DNA of 11,296 nt, from the NCBI GenBank assembly GCA_027310505.1, contig DAIDAS010000290.1, positions 1 through 11,296 on the forward strand. Reading direction: 5' to 3'. The notes beneath the pieces are model-generated. The model was given only the letters and a program-made list of their open reading frames with translations, searched no databases and was not told where the DNA came from. Of the stretch, positions 6,214 through 11,296 are shown in pieces (position 1 is the stretch's first letter; each line of letters begins with the position of its first letter). The translations under genes were made by a program, and so were the position numbers. The DNA comes from a bacterium (GTDB lineage: Bacteria > Pseudomonadota > Gammaproteobacteria > Burkholderiales > Methylophilaceae).

Positions 6214-7617
6214 ATGCCTGCACGTCTTTTTCGCTCCAAGGCGATTACATCCGGGGATCACAGCGGACTTAAAAAGTGCCTGAGCGCGTTTGATCTGGCG
6301 TTGCTAGGGATTGGTTGCGCGATTGGTACGGGCATCTTTGTGCTGACCGGCATTGCGGCGGCCACGCTTTCCGGCCCGGCCGTCACCATTTCATTCATCA
6401 TTGCCGGCATCGCTTCTGGGTTCGCCGCGCTGTCCTATGCCGAACTCGCGTCTTCGGTCGGTGGCTCGGGCAGTGCGTATGGCTATAGCTATGTTGCCTT
6501 CGGCGAATTCTTCGCCTGGGTCATCGGCTGGACCCTGCTGCTGGAATACGGCGTGGGCGCAGCGGCGGTCGCCAATGGCTGGTCGGGCTATTTCGTCCAC
6601 ACGCTGGGCAATTTCAACCTGCACCTGCCGGATGTCTGGATCAAGGCCCCCAGCCAGGGCGGCATTATCAACCTGCCGGCATTCGGCATCATCTGGATGC
6701 TGGTGCTGCTGCTGATCGCGGGGGTCAAAGAGAGTGCGCAGGTCAACAATGTCATCGTCGCCATCAAACTCAGCACCATCTTCATTTTCCTCGCCCTCGC
6801 CTCGCTGCATATCAATAGTGACAACTGGCATCCGTTCATGCCCTACGGCTGGTTCGAGACATTACCTGACGGCAAAACAACCGGCGTGCTGGCCGGCGCA
6901 TCACTGGTGTTCTTCGCCTACTTCGGATTCGATGCGGTCTCTACCGCGGCGGATGAAGCCAAGAACCCGCAGCGCGACCTGCCGATCGGCCTGATCGCAT
7001 CGCTGCTGTTTTGCACGGTGGTATATATCCTGGTGTCGGGCGTTCTGACCGGCGTGCTGCCTTATACCGAACTCAATGTGTCTTCGCCGGTTGCTTTTGC
7101 GCTGACCAAGCTCGGCTATACCTGGTCGTCCACGCTGGTCGCCACCGGGGTGCTCGCCGGCCTGATCACCGTGTTGCTGGTGCTGCTTTACGGCCTGACG
7201 CGCATTCTCTACGCCATGAGCCGCGACGGTCTCATCTCGCCGTTTTTCTCCGTCATCAACCCTGCCCGCCACACGCCGGTGCGCATCATTCTGTTGTGCG
7301 GGTTCGTTATATCCATGATTGCCGGTTTCTTTCCGCTGGGCGAATTGGCGGAGACGGTGAATATCGGCACGCTCGCAAGCTTTGTGATGGTCTGTGTCGG
7401 GGTGATCGTGCTGCGCATCAGGCAACCAGATCTGCATCGGCCGTTCAAGAACCCGTGGAATCCGCTGATCCCGGCGTTAGGTGTATTGTCCTGCCTGGCG
7501 TTGATGGCTTTTCTGCCGCGCGAGACCTGGCACCGTTTCCTGGCATGGTTGGCGATCGGCGTCGTTGTCTACTTTGCGTACTCCATCCGCCATAGCAAGC
7601 TTGCAAAGCAACAATAG
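6214..7617 (+). CDS. APC-superfamily amino acid permease (cationic amino acid transporter-like)
   Basis: This is a 467-residue inner-membrane transporter of the amino acid-polyamine-organocation superfamily, probably carrying an amino acid by proton symport or exchange. About 12 hydrophobic segments can be counted. The first contains the substrate-binding GIGCAIGTGIFVLTGIAA (about 32-49), close to the G-x-I-G-x-G-I-F signature. The second carries GFAALSYAELAS, and a later one has FFAYFGFDAVSTAADEAKNPQRDLP, which is typical of the CAT/YfnA-like subgroup. The tail is short and basic (IRHSKLAKQQ), lacking the extra C-terminal segments of eukaryotic CATs. Substrate cannot be read from sequence; cationic or broad-range amino acids are the family-based guess. 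It has its own promoter-like -10 and a strong Shine-Dalgarno, and ends at the shared terminator, so it appears to be a single-gene unit separate from hemF. Confidence 0.88.
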   Translation: MPARLFRSKAITSGDHSGLKKCLSAFDLALLGIGCAIGTGIFVLTGIAAATLSGPAVTISFIIAGIASGFAALSYAELASSVGGSGSAYGYSYVAFGEFFAWVIGWTLLLEYGVGAAAVANGWSGYFVHTLGNFNLHLPDVWIKAPSQGGIINLPAFGIIWMLVLLLIAGVKESAQVNNVIVAIKLSTIFIFLALASLHINSDNWHPFMPYGWFETLPDGKTTGVLAGASLVFFAYFGFDAVSTAADEAKNPQRDLPIGLIASLLFCTVVYILVSGVLTGVLPYTELNVSSPVAFALTKLGYTWSSTLVATGVLAGLITVLLVLLYGLTRILYAMSRDGLISPFFSVINPARHTPVRIILLCGFVISMIAGFFPLGELAETVNIGTLASFVMVCVGVIVLRIRQPDLHRPFKNPWNPLIPALGVLSCLALMAFLPRETWHRFLAWLAIGVVVYFAYSIRHSKLAKQQ

Positions 7618-7631
7618 CGGTTGCGGACAAT

Positions 7632-7661
7632 AAAAAAAGCCGGTCGCGAGACCGGCTTTTT
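7632..7661. terminator. Bidirectional intrinsic terminator between convergent genes
   Basis: A perfect 7-bp GC-rich stem, GCCGGTC (7639-7645) and GACCGGC (7650-7656), closes a GCGA loop of the stable GNRA type. It is flanked by seven A bases (7632-7638) and five T bases (7657-7661), so each strand's transcript ends in a U run. It sits between the permease stop (7617) and the stop of the leftward cytochrome gene (7682), exactly where a shared terminator is expected. Confidence 0.92.
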
Positions 7662-7681
7662 GCATTCCGAAAGATCCGGAA

Positions 7682-7999
7682 TTACAGGGTCAGCACCCAG
7701 TGAACGATGGTCTTGATGTCCTCGTCCTTGACTTGCGGGCTGTTGGCCGGCATCGGGATCGGGCCCCAAACGCCGCTGCCACCCTTCTTGACCTTCTCGA
7801 CCAGCTTGGCTTCCATTTCTGGATGGCCCTTGTACTTGGCAGCTACATCTTTGTAAGCCGGGCCAAGAATCTTGTTGTCAACGCTGTGGCAGGCCAGGCA
7901 GCCGCTCTTCTGTGCCAGCGCCTTGGCGTCATCCGCGCTTGCTTGACCAGCCAGTACCAGAGCACCGGCAGCGGCGATCGTCATCATCAATGCTTTCAT
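7682..7999 (-). CDS. Periplasmic class I cytochrome c (c-551/c-552 type)
   Basis: This is a small soluble electron carrier of 105 residues. A Sec signal peptide (MKALMMTIAAAGALVLAGQASA, about 1-22) with an ASA cleavage site leaves a mature protein of about 83 residues beginning DDAKALAQK. The single haem attachment site is CLACH (34-38). The distal ligand is most likely Met83 in IPMP, preceded by the GGSGVWGPIPMP motif characteristic of c-551/c-552 proteins such as those of Pseudomonas and Nitrosomonas. The C-terminal helix TIVHWVLTL is typical. Its partner is unknown; such proteins feed terminal oxidases, nitrite reductases or peroxidases. The start is ATG at 7999 with AAGGAG at 8010-8005 (minus strand), spacing 5. 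The frame is open further upstream, but the signal peptide and Shine-Dalgarno fix this start. It lies 62 bp downstream of the DUF255 gene. Confidence 0.95.
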   Translation of the reverse strand: MKALMMTIAAAGALVLAGQASADDAKALAQKSGCLACHSVDNKILGPAYKDVAAKYKGHPEMEAKLVEKVKKGGSGVWGPIPMPANSPQVKDEDIKTIVHWVLTL

Positions 8000-8013
8000 G
8001 CTTTCTCCTTCGA

Positions 8014-8049
8014 TATAGATCTTATGTAATAACCGTATGCAAACATCAA
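8014..8049 (-). promoter_or_regulatory. Possible promoter of the cytochrome c gene
   Basis: On the minus strand TTGATG (8049-8044) and CATAAG (8026-8021) are separated by 17 bp, each four of six to consensus, in an A/T-rich gap between the DUF255 stop and the cytochrome start. The strong Shine-Dalgarno follows. An independent promoter is plausible for an abundant small cytochrome, but read-through from the upstream gene is not excluded. Confidence 0.35.
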
Positions 8050-8061
8050 AAAAGCAATTAA

Positions 8062-10095
8062 TCATAAACGGCTTTCGGGATGTTTGCCAAGAAGCTTCTC
8101 CAGCAACACTTCCCACTGATCAATTGCCTGTAAGCACTCAACGCCTCGACATAACCATGCGTTGACATGAACTTGTAAAGGCCGATCAATGGCTTGCGGT
8201 AAATTTATTGCAGACTCGGGAAGGGCGAGCACTAGTGTGCCCGGCAGCCATCTGCGGTCGAGTCTCGCCTTCCAGTCAGCCATTTCCTTCTCCGGCCCGC
8301 GCAGAATGAGCACGGTGGGCGGGGTCAGGTATTCATCCAGCGCCATCACCAGACTGGGGCAGGCGGCAGGGTTGCGCCGCATGGTGTCGGCGAAAGCGCG
8401 CAGCGTGTTTTCAGCGGCCTTCAGGTAGCGCGCCTCGCCCAGCAGGTGCCCCAGCCGTTGCAGGGCGAAAGTGGCGATTCCATTGCCGGACGGGGTGGCG
8501 TTGTCGTGCGCGGATTTTGGGCGCTGGATCAATTGCTCGTGATCGTGGCTGGTGAAGAAGAAGCCGCCAACTGCGGGGTCCTGGAAGCGTGCGAGCAGGG
8601 CGTCGGCAAGCGCCATCGCGAAATCCAGGTCGCTCTTGCGAAAATCGGCCTGCAGCAGTTCCAGCAGCGCCTGCAACAGGAAAGCGTGATCGTCGAGATA
8701 GGCGTTGAGGTGCGCCTTGCCATCCTTGGCTGTTGCCAGGAGATGGCCGTCTTGCCACAGGTGTTCATGGATGAAATCGACAGCCTGCCGGGCAGCCAGT
8801 ATCCACTCCGGATGGCCAAGAGCCCGCCCGGCGCGGGCCAGCCCGGCAATCGTCAGTGCATTCCAGCTGGTGAGCAGTTTGTCGTCACGCCCGGGCCGTA
8901 TGCGTAAGTCACGCGCCTGCCGCAGTTTTTGTTGCGCGGACTCCCACACCTCGGCCACGTCCGGCAGGGAGATGCCCAGTTTTTGTGCGGCTGCATCGAT
9001 GTCGCACGTAACATGCAGATGCCAGGCATGTTCGAAGTTGGGCGCATTGTCCAGGCCGTAGCGGTGCCGGAGCAGGGCGTATTCCTGCGTGCTCAGCAAC
9101 TGCTGCAATTCATGGCGTTGCCAGACATAGAACCGGCCTTCCTCGCCTTCGCTGTCGGCGTCGAGGGATGAATGGAAGGCGCCGTCTGCAGACTGCATTT
9201 CCCGGGTCAGCCAATCGACGGTCTGCTCCAGCACCTCACGGTATTGAGCTTCTCCGGTTTGCATCCAAGCGTCACTGTACAAGCCCAGCAACTGGCCGTT
9301 GTCATACAGCATTTTCTCGAAATGCGGGATTTCCCAGTGATCGTCCACGCTGTAACGGCAGAAGCCGCCGCCCACGTGGTCGTAAATGCCGCCATCGGCC
9401 ATTTTAGAGAGCGTGAAGAGCGCCATGTGGCGGGCATTCTGACCGCCGTGCAGCAATAATGCCAAGTCGGCCGGATTTGGGAATTTGGGTGCGCCGCCGA
9501 ACCCGCCGTGCACCGGGTCGAACATTTCCGCCAGATGGGATGCGGCAGCTGTCACGACTGCACCATCCAGTTCAGCCGGGGCGTCCTGTCGCGTGGTTTT
9601 TTCCAGGATCGCCAGCACGGAGACATTCTGCGCATCGATCTCGGACCGGCGTTCGTGCCAGGCCGTCGCGATCTGACGCAGCATGTCGGTGAATCCCGGC
9701 AACCCGTAGCGTTGTGTGGGCGGGAAATAAGTGCCGCCGAAGAACGGCACCTGATCCGGAGTGAGGATCATGGTCAACGGCCAGCCGCCGCTGCGACGCG
9801 ACAGGATGGCGTGGGCGTGCTGGTAAATCTGGTCGAGGTCGGGGCGTTCTTCGCGATCGACCTTGATGTTGACGAACAACTCGTTCATCACTGCTGCGGT
9901 AGCCGGGTTCTCGAACGACTCGTGGGCCATGACGTGGCACCAGTGACAGGCCGAATAGCCGATTGAAAGCAGGATGGGCTTGTCGAGTTCGCGTGCCAGA
10001 GTGAGCGCCCGCTCGCCCCATGGGTGCCAATCTACGGGGTTGTTGGCATGTTGCAGTAGGTAGGGGCTGGTTTCGGTGATGAGGCGATTCGGCAT
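8062..10095 (-). CDS. DUF255/YyaL-family thioredoxin-fold protein with (alpha/alpha)6-barrel region
   Basis: This is a 677-residue protein of the conserved YyaL / spermatogenesis-associated protein 20 family, whose biochemical role is not established. The N-terminal thioredoxin-like domain (about 1-165) begins MPNRLITETSPYLLQHANNP, the family hallmark. It carries the CxxC-type motif ACHWCHVM (Cys50 and Cys53), then VNIKVDREERPDLD and GGWPLTMILTP and GGTYFPP. The rest resembles an alpha-helical barrel of glycosidase/epimerase type, with GGFGGAPKFPNP, DHVGGGFCRYSVD, PHFEKMLYDN, KLLTSWNALTIAGLARA and DNATPSGNG. All hallmark blocks are present, so it looks intact. No signal peptide is seen, so it is probably cytoplasmic. 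ATG 10095 is preferred over GTG 10104, which lies inside a hairpin. No Shine-Dalgarno is seen, because a 13-bp stem abuts the ATG. It lies 61 bp downstream of the mutarotase gene. Confidence 0.93.
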   Translation of the reverse strand: MPNRLITETSPYLLQHANNPVDWHPWGERALTLARELDKPILLSIGYSACHWCHVMAHESFENPATAAVMNELFVNIKVDREERPDLDQIYQHAHAILSRRSGGWPLTMILTPDQVPFFGGTYFPPTQRYGLPGFTDMLRQIATAWHERRSEIDAQNVSVLAILEKTTRQDAPAELDGAVVTAAASHLAEMFDPVHGGFGGAPKFPNPADLALLLHGGQNARHMALFTLSKMADGGIYDHVGGGFCRYSVDDHWEIPHFEKMLYDNGQLLGLYSDAWMQTGEAQYREVLEQTVDWLTREMQSADGAFHSSLDADSEGEEGRFYVWQRHELQQLLSTQEYALLRHRYGLDNAPNFEHAWHLHVTCDIDAAAQKLGISLPDVAEVWESAQQKLRQARDLRIRPGRDDKLLTSWNALTIAGLARAGRALGHPEWILAARQAVDFIHEHLWQDGHLLATAKDGKAHLNAYLDDHAFLLQALLELLQADFRKSDLDFAMALADALLARFQDPAVGGFFFTSHDHEQLIQRPKSAHDNATPSGNGIATFALQRLGHLLGEARYLKAAENTLRAFADTMRRNPAACPSLVMALDEYLTPPTVLILRGPEKEMADWKARLDRRWLPGTLVLALPESAINLPQAIDRPLQVHVNAWLCRGVECLQAIDQWEVLLEKLLGKHPESRL

Positions 10096-10125
10096 GACTG
10101 ACACTTTGCGGGCAAAGCGTCAGTC
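10096..10125 (-). promoter_or_regulatory. 13-bp hairpin directly before the DUF255 start codon
   Basis: On the minus strand the arms GACTGACGCTTTG (10125-10113) and CAAAGTGTCAGTC (10108-10096) flank the loop CCCG. In RNA all 13 pairs form, with one G-U wobble, and the next three bases are the AUG. No U run follows, so it does not look like a normal terminator of the upstream ilvD-mutarotase unit. It occupies the place where a ribosome binding site should be. Possible roles are an RNA element affecting translation, an mRNA-stabilising 5' stem, or a DNA operator. Confidence 0.55.
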
Positions 10126-10156
10126 TAGCAGAATTGTTGATTAAATTACTTAGGTA

Positions 10157-11062
10157 TTACAGGGGTTCTGCGCGGTACTCGACGGCCAGGGTATGTGATT
10201 GCCCTGCGGAGACGGTCACTCGATTTTCCAGTGCGTTGGCTGATTCCACACAAAGCATGCGGCGCCAGCCTTCCTTGCCGAGATCGCCCAGCCTGTCGCC
10301 TTTTTCCTGCCCAGGGGTCCACACTACGGTAGAGCGGCTGCCCGATTTGGCGATATGGATACGGCGGCGCAAGGAGGGGTCTTCGATGACGCACTCGTCC
10401 TCGGTATCGAGATAGACGCGGTCGGTTTCGCCCGAAAACGTGATCGCATCCTGCTGCACGCCGCGCGCGTAGTTCTGCACCTTGTCGGCGTAAGTGACGC
10501 CCTCCAGCCCGGTGACGCGTGCCTGGGCGATGTCGCCGACCTGGAAGTAGGTGTGGAAGGCTTCGCCAATGACAAAATCTTCGCCGCCGTTGTTGGTGGT
10601 CGTGAGCGCCAGTTTCAGGCTGTCGCCAACAATCACGGTCAGCTCCAATGTGGCGCCGTGCGGCCATTGCGTGCGGAATGTGTCATTTTCAGTCAGGCGC
10701 AGGACGATGCGCGTGGCACCGTCCGGTTCGTTGCCTGATTCGATGACTTCCCACGGCGCGGTACGCGCGTAGCCGTGGGAGGGCAAGTCCGGATTGCTTT
10801 CATGTGCGCCAAACCACGGCCAGCACACCGGTGCGCCGCTATGGGGCGATTTGCCCGGCCCCGATTGCGCGTCTTCCGACAGCCATACCACGGGGATGGA
10901 CGAGGTGCGTGGCCGCCACATCAACAGGTGCGCACCCTGCAGGGTGATTTTCGCCGAGGCGCGCGGATTCTCGATCTCGGCGACCATCAGGCCGCTGGTA
11001 TCTTCGGTAAAGCGTAGCGATGAACCCAAACCAAATTTTTCGTTCAATACCCCAGCACTCAT
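10157..11062 (-). CDS. D-hexose-6-phosphate mutarotase / aldose 1-epimerase family (YeaD-like)
   Basis: This 301-residue beta-sandwich enzyme is predicted to interconvert alpha and beta anomers of hexose 6-phosphates in the cytoplasm. It resembles E. coli YeaD. Visible blocks are the LQGAHLLMWRP segment (41-51), the sugar-site SGAPVCWPWFG (75-85), SHGYARTAPWEV (95-106), GEAFHTYFQVGD (166-177), FSGETDRVY (209-217) and the near-terminal MLCVESAN (269-276). Likely catalytic and binding residues by comparison with YeaD (His104, His163, Asp208, Glu267) are His96, His170, Asp214 and Glu273, all present. ATG 11062 overlaps the ilvD stop in an ATGA arrangement, so translation is probably coupled. Its metabolic link to branched-chain amino acid synthesis is not evident, and the pairing may be simple operon sharing. 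The exact sugar substrate is inferred from the family. Confidence 0.9.
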   Translation of the reverse strand: MSAGVLNEKFGLGSSLRFTEDTSGLMVAEIENPRASAKITLQGAHLLMWRPRTSSIPVVWLSEDAQSGPGKSPHSGAPVCWPWFGAHESNPDLPSHGYARTAPWEVIESGNEPDGATRIVLRLTENDTFRTQWPHGATLELTVIVGDSLKLALTTTNNGGEDFVIGEAFHTYFQVGDIAQARVTGLEGVTYADKVQNYARGVQQDAITFSGETDRVYLDTEDECVIEDPSLRRRIHIAKSGSRSTVVWTPGQEKGDRLGDLGKEGWRRMLCVESANALENRVTVSAGQSHTLAVEYRAEPL

Positions 11063-11296
11063 GACTTGCGTTCTACCTGGGTTACATCCCGTACGGCGCC
11101 CTTGGCGGCGCTGGTGGCCATCGCGGCATAGGCGCGCAGGGCAACGGAAACCCGGCGTTCGCGGCTAACCGGCTTCCAGGCCTGTGCGCCCTTGGCTTCC
11201 ATGGCGGCGCGTCGGCGATCCAGTTCTTCTACGGATACCGCCAGATGGATGCGGCGGTTCGGGATGTCGATTTCGATGGTGTCGCCTTCTTCCACC
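11059..11296 (-). CDS. ilvD: Dihydroxy-acid dehydratase IlvD, C-terminal part (5' end outside window)
   Basis: Only the last 78 or so residues are visible, entering from the right edge on the minus strand and ending with TGA at 11061-11059. They align with the end of E. coli IlvD: EEGDTIEIDIPNRRIHLAVS (near-identical to its EDGDTIEIDIPNRGIQLKVS), then ELDRRRAAMEAKGAQAWKP, RERRVSVALRAYAAMATSAAKGAVRD. IlvD is an iron-sulfur dehydratase making the 2-keto acid precursors of valine and isoleucine. The catalytic and cluster-binding part is outside the window. Related Edd lacks this ending, so IlvD is the confident call. The stop overlaps the start of the mutarotase gene by four bases. Confidence 0.96.
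   Translation of the reverse strand, partial: VEEGDTIEIDIPNRRIHLAVSVEELDRRRAAMEAKGAQAWKPVSRERRVSVALRAYAAMATSAAKGAVRDVTQVERKS

Noticed and set aside
8000..8116. A 39-residue upstream extension of the cytochrome c frame into the DUF255 gene
   Set aside because: The signal peptide starting at 7999 and the strong AAGGAG directly before it fix the start; the extension would bury the signal sequence.
10096..10104. GTG at 10104 as the start of the DUF255 protein
   Set aside because: It adds only three residues and lies inside the hairpin, while the family typically begins at MPNRLI, encoded from ATG 10095.
10096..10125. Hairpin as an intrinsic terminator of the ilvD-mutarotase operon
   Set aside because: The stem is good but no T run follows on the minus strand; the next bases are the DUF255 start codon.
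1..11296. CRISPR array, insertion sequence, prophage, toxin-antitoxin or defence genes
   Set aside because: There are no regularly spaced repeats, transposase-like frames, terminal inverted repeats or tRNA-adjacent integration signs. Every long frame on the coding strands belongs to a known housekeeping or transport family.

Overview
The window looks like ordinary chromosomal sequence from a GC-rich betaproteobacterium. The closest family resemblance is to the Nitrosomonadales / Gallionella-Sulfuricella-Thiobacillus type of genome. This rests on the order dusB-fis-purH-purD-tsaC-hemF, the short 80-residue Fis, and a small periplasmic cytochrome c of the c-551/c-552 type. The assignment is inferred from protein resemblance and gene order, not from a search.

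Layout: positions 1-7617 are read rightward. They hold the end of fur (cut by the window edge), dusB overlapping fis by one base, a 145-bp intergenic region, then a tight run purH-purD-tsaC-hemF with gaps of 12, 7 and 3 bp, and finally a separately promoted APC-family amino acid permease. A strong palindromic terminator (7632-7661) separates this block from a leftward block. Read on the minus strand, that block is ilvD (cut by the right edge), a D-hexose-6-phosphate mutarotase-like gene overlapping ilvD by 4 bp, a DUF255/YyaL-type thioredoxin-fold protein, and a cytochrome c.

Functions: iron-responsive regulation (Fur), tRNA modification (DusB dihydrouridine; TsaC for t6A37), nucleoid architecture (Fis), the last two steps of IMP synthesis plus GAR synthetase (PurH, PurD), aerobic haem synthesis (HemF), amino acid import, a periplasmic electron carrier, sugar-phosphate anomer interconversion and branched-chain amino acid synthesis (IlvD). 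No mobile element, CRISPR array, tRNA or rRNA gene was seen. No intergenic stretch exceeds 300 bp.

I found no convincing new multi-gene system. The points worth a second look are small: a 13-bp hairpin abutting the DUF255 start codon, an in-frame 18-bp duplication inside hemF that changes a usually conserved segment, non-ATG starts for dusB and tsaC, and palindromes in the intergenic regions.
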